DNA from: Thiobacillus sp.
Lineage (GTDB): Bacteria > Pseudomonadota > Gammaproteobacteria > Burkholderiales > Thiobacillaceae
Reading direction: 5' to 3'
Assembly: GCF_018780105.1 (NCBI RefSeq)
Contig: NZ_JADMKC010000007.1
Location: 310,001 to 374,000, forward strand
Length of the DNA: 64,000 nucleotides
Shown here: one piece after another, positions 26,139 through 35,185 of the stretch
How the letters are laid out: each line of letters begins with the position of its first letter
How positions within the stretch are numbered: position 1 is the stretch's first letter
Position numbers and translations under genes: made by a program
The notes under the pieces: generated by a model
The model's database searches: none
Seen by the model: only the letters and a program-made list of their open reading frames with translations
Told to the model about the DNA's origin: nothing

Positions 26139-26543
26139 GTGGCCGAGCTTTCAACCAAGCCCTACCTGATCCGCGCGCTGTATGAATGGTGCACGGATTC
26201 GGGTTACACCCCGCAGCTGCTGGTTTCGGTGGATGCGCACACCCGCGTGCCGATGGGCTTCGTCAAAGATGGCCAGATCGTGCTGAACATCAGCGCAGGC
26301 GCTACCCGCAACCTCATGCTGGACAACGACTGGATCCAGTTTTCCGCGCGTTTTGGCGGCGTCTCGCACGAGATTTCGATCCCGGTCGAACGGGTGGCCG
26401 CTATCTTCGCGCGCGAGAACGGTCAGGGTCTGCATTTCGAGCCGGTCGATGCGACCGAGCCGCCGGAGCCGGCGCCACCATCCGCGCCGGGTGAAGCACC
26501 GGCCCCGCCCAAGGGAAGGCCGACGCTCAAAGTCGTCAAGTAA
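26139..26543 (+). CDS. sspB: ClpXP protease specificity-enhancing factor SspB
   Basis: Delivers ssrA-tagged proteins to ClpXP. The 134 residues begin with a GTG at 26139. Family motifs are KPYLIRALYEWCTDSGYTPQ, VDAHTRVPMG and LNISAGATRNLML. The C-terminus is a proline-rich linker ending in the ClpX-binding RPTLKVVK-type tail. Confidence 0.95.
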   Translation: MAELSTKPYLIRALYEWCTDSGYTPQLLVSVDAHTRVPMGFVKDGQIVLNISAGATRNLMLDNDWIQFSARFGGVSHEISIPVERVAAIFARENGQGLHFEPVDATEPPEPAPPSAPGEAPAPPKGRPTLKVVK

Positions 26544-26585
26544 TCGCTCAATCAAGCGTGCGGCATCGCTATAATGTCGCCCGTC

Positions 26586-26661
26586 GCCGCTTTAGCTCAG
26601 TTGGTAGAGCAACCGCCTTGTAAGCGGTAGGTCGTCAGTTCGATTCCGACAAGCGGCACCA
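26586..26661 (+). tRNA. tRNA-Thr (anticodon TGT)
   Basis: A 76-nt cloverleaf. The acceptor stem is GCCGCTT/AAGCGGC, the D-loop region TAGCTCAGTTGGTAGAGC, the anticodon stem ACCGC/GCGGT with loop CTTGTAA, and the T-arm GTTCGATTC. The CCA end is encoded. Confidence 0.96.
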
Positions 26662-26696
26662 ATATTCAATAACAACACGTAGCACTATCTGACACA

Positions 26697-26728
26697 AACC
26701 CCGGTAAGCCTGGCTTCCGGGGTTTTTT
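26697..26728 (+). terminator. Rho-independent terminator after tRNA-Thr
   Basis: AACCCCGG and CCGGGGTT form the stem around a 12-nt loop, followed by a T6 run. Confidence 0.9.
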
Positions 26729-26776
26729 GTTTCCGTAACATTCTGGGGCTTGGATCAGCCCACGTTGTTGTAAATG

Positions 26777-27451
26777 CTAGAGGACTGCATGCAAAGATTG
26801 AAATAAGGCCATGGCTTCGTCCATGAGAACTGGATGATCGTTGCGCATGTGAAATGTAATGTGACGTCCTTGGTCATAGAGCTGGAATAACGGGAATGAG
26901 CCGTCGTTTGGGCCGCTATTCAGCTGATGAAAATTGAATGCCATGGCGTGCATTTCCTGCAATTCGAGCGGTTCATTTTTGGGGGCGTCAATTGACCTGT
27001 GGGCAGTGTGTTTGTGGCGAAAACTTATCAATTCTTTAGCCCGTGGCAACAGGGATTCCAGCTGCATTGCTTTCGCAAAGGCAAAGAATTGGCCGAGTCT
27101 GCCGATGTAAGCTACAGCTTCATGATCAAGACCATCTAGATGGTCTCTCTCTATCACTGTGGGGAAGATGGGGTGGCTGGTGCTGCCACCTGGAAGGCCA
27201 GCAACGTGCTCCAGAAACGCATTCCTTCTTGTATAAAGGGGCGCCAATTGCTCGACATGGAGCATGAACTTGCGATGATGATAGTCAAGCCCAGAAAGCA
27301 TGTTGACCGCGCCCGCAATTTGTACATGTGGTTTGTCTAACAAGTCTTGCTTTGCCGCTCTGGCAAGCCAACTCTTGGCACGGGCGGATATAGGATGAAT
27401 GTCACAGAGTGGCAACGAAGGGCAGGCATCTTGGAAATTGAACTCAATCAT
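26777..27451 (-). CDS. Hypothetical protein with HEPN-like Rx5H motif
   Basis: A 224-residue, mainly helical, cytoplasmic-looking protein encoded in AT-richer DNA than its neighbours. The segment KELISFRHKHTAHRSID (about residues 138-154) resembles the Rx4-6H active-site helix of HEPN-fold RNases, as in Abi- and toxin-type proteins. That resemblance is by eye only. It starts 22 bp after the stop of the LA2681-like gene on the same strand, so the two probably form one unit. No close family is recognised for the whole protein. Confidence 0.65.
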   Translation of the reverse strand: MIEFNFQDACPSLPLCDIHPISARAKSWLARAAKQDLLDKPHVQIAGAVNMLSGLDYHHRKFMLHVEQLAPLYTRRNAFLEHVAGLPGGSTSHPIFPTVIERDHLDGLDHEAVAYIGRLGQFFAFAKAMQLESLLPRAKELISFRHKHTAHRSIDAPKNEPLELQEMHAMAFNFHQLNSGPNDGSFPLFQLYDQGRHITFHMRNDHPVLMDEAMALFQSLHAVL

Positions 27452-27473
27452 ACGTGCTCAATAGCTCTCTTCG

Positions 27474-28982
27474 TTACAGGCGATATTTGTCGCCGACAGA
27501 GGTGATTGGCATTGATCCGATAAGTCCGGGCTCTAACTTCTCAAGTTTTCTGTTTTCTTCATGTGTGACGGCCGCCGAAAGGTAAATTAATGCGCTTCTC
27601 ACCAATTTGAGCAATTTAATTGATTGTTCCTTGAGCTCAAGATCGCTAACCGGGAAGCTTTGGTCGTGCCCGTGTCGAGCTCTTGCTTCTGCGGTTCCAT
27701 ACAGCGTATGGTCATGAACCCTAAGGTATTTATGGGCTATGTGATTCCGAATTTCGTGCAGAATTTTGGCCTCTGGATCGACGACGGCGCGATCAGACTT
27801 TGTTTTGTAGGAGAAGTCCTTACTCAACCAAAATAGGCCACGCAGTGGCCAGTTATCCGAAGACGCAAATCTGTCAGCGATTTTCGATTTTGAGGTGTCA
27901 GCGTACCAAATCAAATTGAAGTTCACACCTCGCACACCTAATTCGAGCTTCCAATAATCGTTGATGAGGTAGGCAATCTTGTCGAATATTGCGTGCGCCG
28001 ACAAAAATGCCATCTTTAGTTTTTCGATCCAAAGGCGATAGTAGCGATAGTCAAGGGCGTCATATAAGACTACGCCTCGATCTGCAAAATGCAGTGGTTT
28101 GCTTTGCTCTTGAATTGCTTCGAAAACAAGGTAACGCGCGGAGACATATTCCTGCTTCAGCTGATTGAATATTGCGTACGCTTCCGGCAGCGTAGCGCTT
28201 GCTTCTCGCGCAGTAAATGTGATCGCCGGTAAAGTGAGCGAGTCTTGAAGGCTGACCCAGTCTCGCGACAAGTCATTGACTGGGCTCAGGACGAGTCGAT
28301 TTTGAACACACCAGTTTCGATATTGGCGTTCAACCTTCGAAGTGCCCTTTCGGAATCTTGGTACTTTTGGATTCACCGTGTCCCAATTGGCTGCGTTGCC
28401 AAGATGCGTCACCCAGGCTTGTATATGGGGTTGTGCGTGGCCTTCGACACCAATGGATGCGGCCAAGCGAAATGACACATAACTCTCTTTAAGAAAGAGG
28501 TCTTGTGTGGTGCCATCGTTGAGGTATCTCGCATACCAGTATAGGGCTAGCGCCCTGTTTCCAATTGCCATCGAAAAACTCGGATGCTCGGATATAGCCT
28601 GATCCCAGAGTTCAATCGCTTCGACAAAGCGGCCAGCATGGTTTAGCGCGTTCGCAAGGTTTGTTGTTACCCTAAATTTTAGGTCTGTCGCTATGTTTCC
28701 TTTCGGGGCACTGACGAGTCGGTTTAGAGCTAGCCTGAGATGATGGATTTCATTTTCTAACAGTGGCTGAGCCCATGCCCAGTCTTGGTGAGCTTTCTGC
28801 GTGCGGCGTAGTCCCGCGTAAGCATTTGCCGCATAGAAATCCAGTGTGGCTTGCTCCTCAAGCGTCAATGATTCGTAGTCGAATTGCGCGATGATTTCAA
28901 GCGCCCTACGAAGAGAGGCAGCATCATTTCGACCGCATGCGGCGTCAATCGCTAGAGCAAGCTCTTGTAGAGGGTCAGTCAT
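27474..28982 (-). CDS. LA2681-like HEPN domain protein with N-terminal TPR-like repeats
   Basis: A 502-residue cytoplasmic protein. The first about 190 residues are helical repeats of TPR type (ANALNHAGRFVEAIELWDQAISEHPSF). The C-terminal half matches the LA2681-like HEPN pattern (LDYRYYRLWIEKLKMAFLSAHAIFDKIAYLINDYW), ending with EIRNHIAHKYLRVHD, whose RNHIAH fits the Rx4-6H RNase motif. HEPN proteins are commonly RNases in defence or toxin systems, so a defensive role is inferred, not shown. The AT-rich composition points to horizontal acquisition. Confidence 0.78.
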   Translation of the reverse strand: MTDPLQELALAIDAACGRNDAASLRRALEIIAQFDYESLTLEEQATLDFYAANAYAGLRRTQKAHQDWAWAQPLLENEIHHLRLALNRLVSAPKGNIATDLKFRVTTNLANALNHAGRFVEAIELWDQAISEHPSFSMAIGNRALALYWYARYLNDGTTQDLFLKESYVSFRLAASIGVEGHAQPHIQAWVTHLGNAANWDTVNPKVPRFRKGTSKVERQYRNWCVQNRLVLSPVNDLSRDWVSLQDSLTLPAITFTAREASATLPEAYAIFNQLKQEYVSARYLVFEAIQEQSKPLHFADRGVVLYDALDYRYYRLWIEKLKMAFLSAHAIFDKIAYLINDYWKLELGVRGVNFNLIWYADTSKSKIADRFASSDNWPLRGLFWLSKDFSYKTKSDRAVVDPEAKILHEIRNHIAHKYLRVHDHTLYGTAEARARHGHDQSFPVSDLELKEQSIKLLKLVRSALIYLSAAVTHEENRKLEKLEPGLIGSMPITSVGDKYRL

Positions 28983-29087
28983 TTACCTACGAGGCCAATT
29001 CATATGTGAGCCGGTGTCCAGTCAGCTATCAATCTCGACAATGCCAGCAGACCACCATGGCGCGATCCGACGCGACAACACATACTA

Positions 29088-30404
29088 CTATTCGATCCCC
29101 AGCCGCTCCAGCCGGTAGCGCAGGCTGCGGAAGGTGACGCCGAGCACGCGGGCGGCGGCGGTTTTGTTGTAGCGCGTTTGCTCCAGGGCTTCGAGGATGG
29201 CGGCGCGCTCGGTTTGGTCGAGGTAATCCTGCAGGGGGTATTTGCTGCCGGGCGTTGTGCTGGACGCGGGCAGGGTAGGAGCAAGGTTGAGGTCGGCGGC
29301 CTGGATGTGCTGGTTGTCGCACAGGGCCAGCGCGCGCTCCAGGGTGTTTTCCAGTTCGCGTACGTTGCCGGGGAAGGCGTAGGCGGCGAGCGCCTTCTCG
29401 GCGTCGCGGTCGAGTTTGACCTCGACCCCGCCCAGCTTGTTGAGCAGAAAGCGCGCCATCTCCGGGATGTCTTCGACCCGCTCGCGCAGGCTGGGCATCA
29501 GCAGGTCGATGACGTTGAGGCGGTAGTACAAATCCTGGCGAAAGCGGCCGGCTTCCACCAGCGTGGCCAGACTTTGGTGGGTGGCGCTGACGATGCGCAC
29601 GTCGATGGCTTCTTCGGCGGTGGCGCCGACCTTGCGTACTTTCTTTTCCTGCAGCACGCGCAGCAGTTTGACCTGCATCGACAGCGGCAGGTCGGCCACT
29701 TCGTCGAGAAACAGCGTGCCGCCGTCGGCGGCCTGGAAGAAACCATTGCGGTCGGCCTCGGCGCCGGTGAACGCGCCTTTGCGGTAGCCGAAGAACTCGC
29801 TTTCCATCAGGGTTTCGGGAATCGCGCCGCAGTTGACCGCGACGAAGGGTTGGTCGGCGCGGCTGCCGAGCCGGTGGATCAGCCGCGCAGCGAGTTCCTT
29901 GCCGCTGCCGGATTCGCCCGCGATGTGGACCGGCGCCTGCGTGCGCGCCAGCTTGGCGATGCGCGCGCGGATGTCCTGCATGGCGGCGGACTGGCCGATC
30001 AGGCCGCGCGCAGGGTCGTCGGACTGCGCGCTGCCGGGCACCTTGATGGCGGATTTGATCAGTGCGCGCAACTGGTCGAGCGCCACCGGTTTGGACAGGT
30101 AGTCGAACGCGCCTGCCTTCAGCGCGGCCACCGCATTGCCGGCGTTGCCGTAGGCGGTAATGACGGCGACCGGAACCGGCGCGGCCAGGGCGCTGGCGAG
30201 CGCGACCACTTCGAGGCCTTCGCCGTCGGGCAGCCGCATGTCGGTGAGGCAGAGGTCGTAATGCTTGTGCGACAGCTGCGCGCGCGCTTCGGCCACGCTG
30301 GCCGCGCGATCGGTTTCCAGCCCCATCTTGACGAGCGTGAGCTCCATCAGGTCGAGCAGGTCGGGTTCGTCATCCACCAGCAGGATACGTGGGCTGTTTG
30401 CCAT
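29088..30404 (-). CDS. pilR: Sigma-54-dependent response regulator PilR
   Basis: A 438-residue NtrC-family activator of type IV pilin transcription. The receiver domain holds Asp in [12 protein letters not shown] (about residue 56). The AAA+ domain has Walker [14 protein letters not shown], the sigma-54 contact motif GAFTGA (within [12 protein letters not shown]) and Walker [13 protein letters not shown]. The C-terminal helix-turn-helix is [20 protein letters not shown]. pilS lies 3 bp upstream, giving the usual pilSR pair. The pilA target is not in the window. Confidence 0.92.
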   Translation of the reverse strand: MANSPRILLVDDEPDLLDLMELTLVKMGLETDRAASVAEARAQLSHKHYDLCLTDMRLPDGEGLEVVALASALAAPVPVAVITAYGNAGNAVAALKAGAFDYLSKPVALDQLRALIKSAIKVPGSAQSDDPARGLIGQSAAMQDIRARIAKLARTQAPVHIAGESGSGKELAARLIHRLGSRADQPFVAVNCGAIPETLMESEFFGYRKGAFTGAEADRNGFFQAADGGTLFLDEVADLPLSMQVKLLRVLQEKKVRKVGATAEEAIDVRIVSATHQSLATLVEAGRFRQDLYYRLNVIDLLMPSLRERVEDIPEMARFLLNKLGGVEVKLDRDAEKALAAYAFPGNVRELENTLERALALCDNQHIQAADLNLAPTLPASSTTPGSKYPLQDYLDQTERAAILEALEQTRYNKTAAARVLGVTFRSLRYRLERLGIE

Positions 30405-30407
30405 ATT

Positions 30408-31988
30408 TTAGGTACTCCCGTACAGACTCAGGCGGAAACGCGCCCCCCAGGCGCCCGGCACGTAGGCCAGCACGGCATGGTTGGCCTCGGCCAGTTCGCG
30501 GGCGAGAAACAGGCCCAGGCCGGTTCCTTGTGCGTCGGTCGTGAAAAAGGGTTCGAACAGTTTGCTCTGGTGTTCGGGCGGCACGCCCGTGCCATCGTCC
30601 TGGATTTCGAGCAATGCCAGTTCGGCCTGCTGATGCAGGCGAATCTGGATGCAGCCCGGATTCTTGCTGCACACGCGCCAGGCATTGCGCAGCAGGTTCC
30701 ACAGGATCTGGCGCAGATGGTCGGGGTCGAACTGAAAGTGCAGGCGCTCGTCCAGGTTGACGCTGATCCTGTCGGCCGGGATGGCTTCGGCCTGCTGCAA
30801 TTCGGCGATCAGCGCGGACAGGGCGGCGTGATTGACGCTGGTCGGCTTGAGCCGGTCGCGCCGGTTCAGCGTCAGCACTTCTTCCACCAGGCGGTCGAGC
30901 CGCCGTGCGTTGTTTTCGATGATGCCGGTGAGTTTGACCTGGGTGGGATCGTGGGTGTCCTCACTCAGCAGCTGGGCCGCATGGCTGATGGCCGACAGCG
31001 GATTGCGGATTTCGTGCGCGATGTTGGCGGTCAGCCGTCCCAGCGCGGCCAGCTTGAGGCGCTGTGCCGCCTGCGCCGCCAGGCTTTGGTCTTCCAGCAC
31101 CAGCACCCGGCTGCCGTCCGCCGTGGCCAGCGGGATGCAGCGCACCCGCAGGGGGCCGTTCGGTGCATTCAGGGTGGGGGTGGCGTCGGGCGAGAGTTGG
31201 CGTGCCAGGCGCGCCAGTTCGGGCGAGCAGGCTTCGAGACGGGTGCGGCCCGGCACCACCGGCGTCGTCACCCCCAGCAGCGCCAGCGCACGCGGGCTGG
31301 CATGGCGCACGATGCCGTCGCCGCTGACAGCCAGCAGGCCGTCGGGCGAATTCTCGATTGCCAGCGCGTTGATGCGATTCAGCAGCGCCAGTTCTTCGGC
31401 TTGCTGCTGCGCCAGCGTTTCCGAGCGCAAGGCGCGTTGCGTCAGCGTGTGCGCCAGCCAGCCGATGGCGAAATAGCCGGTGCAGAGCAGGCCGACCTGA
31501 AAATAGGAACTGTTAGTCGGGCTGTAGCCCAGAATACTGAGGCTGTGCTGCAGCAGCAGGGCAATCGACGCGATGGAAGCGTAGAGCAAGGTGAGGCGGC
31601 CGCTGCCGACCAGCCCGCCCGACGCGATCGACACTACCAGCAGCAAGCCCATGCCGTCCGCCAGTCGCTGGCTGGTGCCCATCAGCAGCACAGTGAAAAT
31701 GATGTCGGCGACGATGTGCGTCGTGAGCTGCACCTGAAATCCCGGCCAGCGCGCGCGGATGCCCAGCACAAACAGGGCGGCGACGACTAAATAGGCAAAG
31801 GCATAGGCCTGGAAGCGTTCGCCCGCACCTTCGGTGAACATTTCCGACGCCCCGAACAGCACGCCGGTGAACACCAGCGCCATTGTCAGCGTCAGGCGAT
31901 ACAGATTGAAGTAGTCGAGACTGCGCCAGTGCGACGCGAAATAGCCCTGAGTAGCCAGACGCGGCCGGGCCGCAGTCGCAGCGTTCAT
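30408..31988 (-). CDS. pilS: Sensor histidine kinase PilS
   Basis: A 526-residue membrane kinase. The N-terminus has about six hydrophobic segments (from LYRLTLTMALVFTGVLFGAS on), followed by a PAS-like domain. The phosphoacceptor region is NIAHEIRNPLSAISHAAQLL, and the ATPase domain has NLLRNAWRVC, DDGTGVPPE and GTGLGLFLAREL. ATG 31988 is chosen because it forms an ATGA overlap with the upstream gene. It phosphorylates PilR. Confidence 0.91.
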   Translation of the reverse strand: MNAATAARPRLATQGYFASHWRSLDYFNLYRLTLTMALVFTGVLFGASEMFTEGAGERFQAYAFAYLVVAALFVLGIRARWPGFQVQLTTHIVADIIFTVLLMGTSQRLADGMGLLLVVSIASGGLVGSGRLTLLYASIASIALLLQHSLSILGYSPTNSSYFQVGLLCTGYFAIGWLAHTLTQRALRSETLAQQQAEELALLNRINALAIENSPDGLLAVSGDGIVRHASPRALALLGVTTPVVPGRTRLEACSPELARLARQLSPDATPTLNAPNGPLRVRCIPLATADGSRVLVLEDQSLAAQAAQRLKLAALGRLTANIAHEIRNPLSAISHAAQLLSEDTHDPTQVKLTGIIENNARRLDRLVEEVLTLNRRDRLKPTSVNHAALSALIAELQQAEAIPADRISVNLDERLHFQFDPDHLRQILWNLLRNAWRVCSKNPGCIQIRLHQQAELALLEIQDDGTGVPPEHQSKLFEPFFTTDAQGTGLGLFLARELAEANHAVLAYVPGAWGARFRLSLYGST

Positions 31989-32209
31989 TTCTTGCCGAGT
32001 TTCTGATGCTCGGGCGAACAATACAACTCACCGCTACTATATATAGCCTCGCTGCGGGGCAGATTGACCCCGCAATGCGCGCATTTCACCATGTCCTCGA
32101 CCACCGAGTCGCGGCTCGCTACCGGCGGCTTGTTGAGCGAGCGCAGGTAACTGCGAAACAGCGCCCACACCACAAAACCAATCGCAATCAACAGCAGGAT
32201 TTTGATCAC
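31985..32209 (-). CDS. PP0621-family small membrane protein
   Basis: A 74-residue protein starting at GTG 32209 behind GAGGG. It has one N-terminal membrane helix (VIKILLLIAIGFVVWALF). A C-terminal zinc-ribbon-like half follows (KCAHCGVNLP...YCSPEHQK). It sits directly upstream of pilS with an overlapping stop, a conserved position in many betaproteobacteria. The function is unknown. Confidence 0.8.
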   Translation of the reverse strand: MIKILLLIAIGFVVWALFRSYLRSLNKPPVASRDSVVEDMVKCAHCGVNLPRSEAIYSSGELYCSPEHQKLGKK

Positions 32210-32467
32210 GCCATACCCTCCAAAATGGCGCTCAGCATAGCATGGCGGCTCGCGGGGCTGCCATGCATGCACCGCATGGCAGCGTGCCTGGGGGGCGGTT
32301 TTGCTGGGCAGCGCGGCGATTAAAGGTCCGGTAGTCTGAATGTGCTAGTTTTGCGGGATAATGTGTCCAGCCCACAGCCTATCGGCCCGTGGCGGAGGAA
32401 GAACAGACCAAGTGCCTTTTTAAGGGCCGTTCAGGACAACTGCATTGTTTACGATACACATCGCGTC

Positions 32468-33850
32468 ATGACAAACCACAACCAGTGGCTGTTCAGGCAG
32501 CAACTTTCCGTTGTTTCCCTGACCAAGATCCTGCTCGACCCCTTTGTGGCCGTGCTGGTGCTCATTGCGTGTGCGCTGTATTTCGACGAGCCTTTCAAAG
32601 GGCCGTATCCGATTCTGGCGCTCATCGTCTTTACCCTGACCTTTCCGGGCAAATGGCCCGAGGTAACCCTGCGCGCCTTCTGGAATGAGTCCGTCATGCC
32701 CTGGTTCTTCCTGTCGGGGCTGATCCTGCTGTTCGGCTATTCCACCGGGTATCTCGATTTCTTCCCGCCCAACCTGGTGATGGCGTGGATGCTGGCCACC
32801 CCCATCGCCATGTACGTCGCGCACCGCATCACCCGCAAGCTGTTGCCGCGCCTGCTGCTGCTCGAAGGCGGCCGCCGCCGCGCCATCATCGTCGGGGCAG
32901 GCAACCTGGGCACCGAACTGCGCGGCCGCTTTGTCGACGACAGCGCGCTGGGTGTGGATGTGGTCGGCTTCTTCGACGACCGCACCATCGACCGCACCGA
33001 GCTGACCGACCCCGCCAAGCTGCTCGGCAAACTCGTCGCCATCCCCGAGTACGTCAACCGCAACGGCATCGACCTCGTCTACATCACCCTGCCCATGGCC
33101 GCCCAGCCGCGCACCCTGGGCCTGCTCGACGCCCTGCGCGACACCACCACCTCGGTTTATTTCGTGCCGGACATCTTCGTCTCCGACCTGATCCAGGCGC
33201 GGGTCGACCACATCCACGGCATGCCCGTCGTCGCGCTCACCGAAACCCCCACCCTCGGCGTCAGCGGCATCGGCAAGCGCCTCAGCGACCTGGTCATCGC
33301 CAGCCTCATCCTGCTGCTGATCTGGCCGCTGCTGATCATTCTGGCCGTGGGCGTCAAACTGTCCTCGCCCGGCCCCATCATCTTCAAGCAGCGCCGCTAC
33401 GGCCTCGACGGCCACGAAATCCTCATCTACAAATTCCGCTCCATGCGCCCGCATGTGGAAGGCGAGGTCATCCAGCAGGCCGGCCGCGAAGACCCGCGCA
33501 TCACCCGTTTCGGCAGCTTCATCCGTCGCACCTCGCTCGACGAACTGCCGCAGTTCATCAACGTGCTGCAAGGCCGCATGAGCGTCGTCGGCCCGCGACC
33601 CCATGCCGTCTCCCACAACGAGCAATACCGCAAACTGATCAAAGGCTACATGCTGCGCCACAAGGTCAAGCCCGGCATTACCGGCTGGGCGCAAGTCAAC
33701 GGCCTGCGCGGCGAAACCGAAACCCTCGACAAAATGCGCGCCCGCGTGCAATACGACATCGACTACATGCGCAACTGGTCGCTCGTGTTCGATCTCATGA
33801 TTATTGGCAAGACCCTGGCTGTTGTGTGGCGGGATCAGAACGCGTATTGA
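32468..33850 (+). CDS. Undecaprenyl-phosphate glucose phosphotransferase (WcaJ/EpsB-type polyprenyl glycosylphosphotransferase)
   Basis: Initiates exopolysaccharide synthesis by moving a sugar-phosphate onto undecaprenyl phosphate. The 460 residues have N-terminal membrane helices, a nucleotide-binding-like middle domain (AIIVGAGNLGTELRGRF), then the catalytic domain with SDLVIASLILLLIWPLLII, FKQRRYGLDG, RTSLDELPQ and KPGITGWAQVNGLRGET. ATG 32468 (MTNHNQWLF) is preferred to an upstream frame start. The last about 270 bp are repeated at 35186-35462. It fits functionally with the PEP-CTERM proteins, which co-occur with exopolysaccharide loci. Confidence 0.9.
   Translation: MTNHNQWLFRQQLSVVSLTKILLDPFVAVLVLIACALYFDEPFKGPYPILALIVFTLTFPGKWPEVTLRAFWNESVMPWFFLSGLILLFGYSTGYLDFFPPNLVMAWMLATPIAMYVAHRITRKLLPRLLLLEGGRRRAIIVGAGNLGTELRGRFVDDSALGVDVVGFFDDRTIDRTELTDPAKLLGKLVAIPEYVNRNGIDLVYITLPMAAQPRTLGLLDALRDTTTSVYFVPDIFVSDLIQARVDHIHGMPVVALTETPTLGVSGIGKRLSDLVIASLILLLIWPLLIILAVGVKLSSPGPIIFKQRRYGLDGHEILIYKFRSMRPHVEGEVIQQAGREDPRITRFGSFIRRTSLDELPQFINVLQGRMSVVGPRPHAVSHNEQYRKLIKGYMLRHKVKPGITGWAQVNGLRGETETLDKMRARVQYDIDYMRNWSLVFDLMIIGKTLAVVWRDQNAY
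33578..33850 (+). repeat. Direct repeat, copy A (3' end of sugar transferase)
   Basis: Nearly identical to 35186-35462, with about ten scattered differences by eye. The repeat starts at GAGCGTCGTCGG and ends at the stop codon. The copies flank the nucleotidyltransferase gene. Confidence 0.9.
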
Positions 33851-34047
33851 CAGCGCCGAATGAATAAAGCGCAACGCTTTCTATAAGCTGCTGAATTGAG
33901 ATAAGCGCCACTGGCGGATAACCCCGGTTCGTTGCACGGCCGTATGAGCGTCGATAGCCCGTGCGTGCCCTGGCACACAACGAACATTGCCTCAAGCCCT
34001 GGTCCGCAATGCTCTTGGCGCGTTTGGCAAATGCGGCGCGGTTCCAT
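33851..34047. other. Intergenic junction with a possible third, decayed fragment of the sugar transferase
   Basis: At about 33932-33992 the sequence TTGCACGGCCGTATGAGCGT and the next 40 bases align loosely with the sugar transferase coding sequence around 33565 (GRMSV then diverging). It has no open frame. The alignment is by eye and weak. Confidence 0.4.
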
Positions 34048-35094
34048 TCAGTTTGTTGTTAGCCACCTTCCCGCTTCAATATCCGGATAGAACTTGTCCA
34101 GGGCTGCCACGCCCTGCCCGGCACGACGCTGCCAGCCTTTTCCGCGGGACACGAGATCTGCCCATGCATCGTCGATTTCCCACGGCCGGTGCTCTCGATG
34201 ATATGCGAGTAGCGAGGCCGCCTGCCGCAAATCCTTGGTGCTCTTGGCGGCAAAGGCACCTTCCCGCTCTCCGTATACGATCAACTTATGCAGTGCGTAG
34301 CGGGCGGGATGGGGCACGCTGACCAACACAGCGTTTCCGGCGTCGAACAAGACGGTCTGCTGGATGTTTTCCAGTGAGAACTCCATGAACTTGAGTGGCT
34401 GGAGCGGGACATTAAGCTGGGGGTGTACATATATCTCCTCGCCCTTTCGGTGGGGAACCGTCAGGAAATCCAGCCTGAATTCCGGCTCTTTCGGGTTCAG
34501 GTATGTTGCGCCGGACTTTCCGGAAAGTCCGGCCACTGGCAGAAACCCCATTTCCAGCGACTCAATTGCGCTGTGCATTTCCACCTTGACGGTGGCCGGA
34601 AGCGCAAGAGACACGCTTTTTCCTGAATGTGCGAAGTCAATATCCTGGGTGCGTGACGAATCTCCCCAACGCAGCCCCAGCATGTTTCCGTATGCCAGAA
34701 ACGCATGGGTTCCGACAAGCACACCACCCGCGCGAAAGAACCCATAGTCAGCCAACCGGCCGATCACCTTTAATTGGCGTGAAATCACAGGCGCGCACCC
34801 TAGCGCCAAGGCTGATCTTGCCAGCGGTATCAGCGATTCTTTTGCGGCCGGCTGGGTGCGGCGTGCCATCAGCCGATGGACCGCTTCGTTGTCCGGACCG
34901 ATGAACACCTGGGCACGTTTCCCCGAGGGCTCGTAGTATTGGTAATACCAATAAGACGTCCCCTTGACGGTCTTTTGCGCAAATGAGCCCGGAAGGTCTG
35001 CAATCGAGCGGAGATGGTCGACCGATAGCGCCGAATCGAGAAGCTGGGCATAAGCAGTCTGGGCTGAGAGTGGAAGTTCATCGAAGTAGGGCAT
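34048..35094 (-). CDS. GSU2403-type nucleotidyltransferase-fold protein
   Basis: A 348-residue cytoplasmic protein. The centre has the nucleotidyltransferase pattern GGVLVGTHAFLAYGNMLG followed by QDIDFAH, with the two acidic metal ligands in DID. The N-terminal region (VKGTSYWYYQYYEPSGKRAQVFIGPD) is typical of this family (NTP_transf_8). Family members are often accessory genes of unknown target, and links to AbiEii-like toxins are only by fold. ATG 35094 sits next to a 12-bp inverted repeat. The gene lies in opposite orientation between two copies of the sugar transferase 3' end, so it appears inserted. Confidence 0.82.
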   Translation of the reverse strand: MPYFDELPLSAQTAYAQLLDSALSVDHLRSIADLPGSFAQKTVKGTSYWYYQYYEPSGKRAQVFIGPDNEAVHRLMARRTQPAAKESLIPLARSALALGCAPVISRQLKVIGRLADYGFFRAGGVLVGTHAFLAYGNMLGLRWGDSSRTQDIDFAHSGKSVSLALPATVKVEMHSAIESLEMGFLPVAGLSGKSGATYLNPKEPEFRLDFLTVPHRKGEEIYVHPQLNVPLQPLKFMEFSLENIQQTVLFDAGNAVLVSVPHPARYALHKLIVYGEREGAFAAKSTKDLRQAASLLAYHREHRPWEIDDAWADLVSRGKGWQRRAGQGVAALDKFYPDIEAGRWLTTN

Positions 35095-35134
35095 CTGGTT
35101 ATACTCTTGAATTTGTTTTGAGGAGTATAACCAG
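35095..35134. promoter_or_regulatory. 12-bp inverted repeat at the nucleotidyltransferase start
   Basis: CTGGTTATACTC (35095-35106) and GAGTATAACCAG (35123-35134) are perfect inverted arms 16 bp apart, touching the start codon of the minus-strand gene. This looks like an operator for autoregulation; the binding protein is unknown. Confidence 0.5.
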
Positions 35135-35185
35135 CGCGGGTTACAGAGCAAGCTGAATCAGTCAGGCGTGACATACGCTGATGCC

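Noticed and set aside
26586-29050. Integration of the HEPN genes at tRNA-Thr
   Set aside because: No repeat of the tRNA 3' end was found on the far side by eye, and no integrase gene is present.
29178-31790. Open frame of 870 codons opposite pilSR
   Set aside because: It is antisense to two well-supported genes and its composition mirrors theirs. Long shadow frames are common in GC-rich DNA.
32785-33867. 360-codon frame overlapping the sugar transferase
   Set aside because: It is in a different frame of a clear gene and rich in Arg, Pro and His, typical of an out-of-frame shadow.
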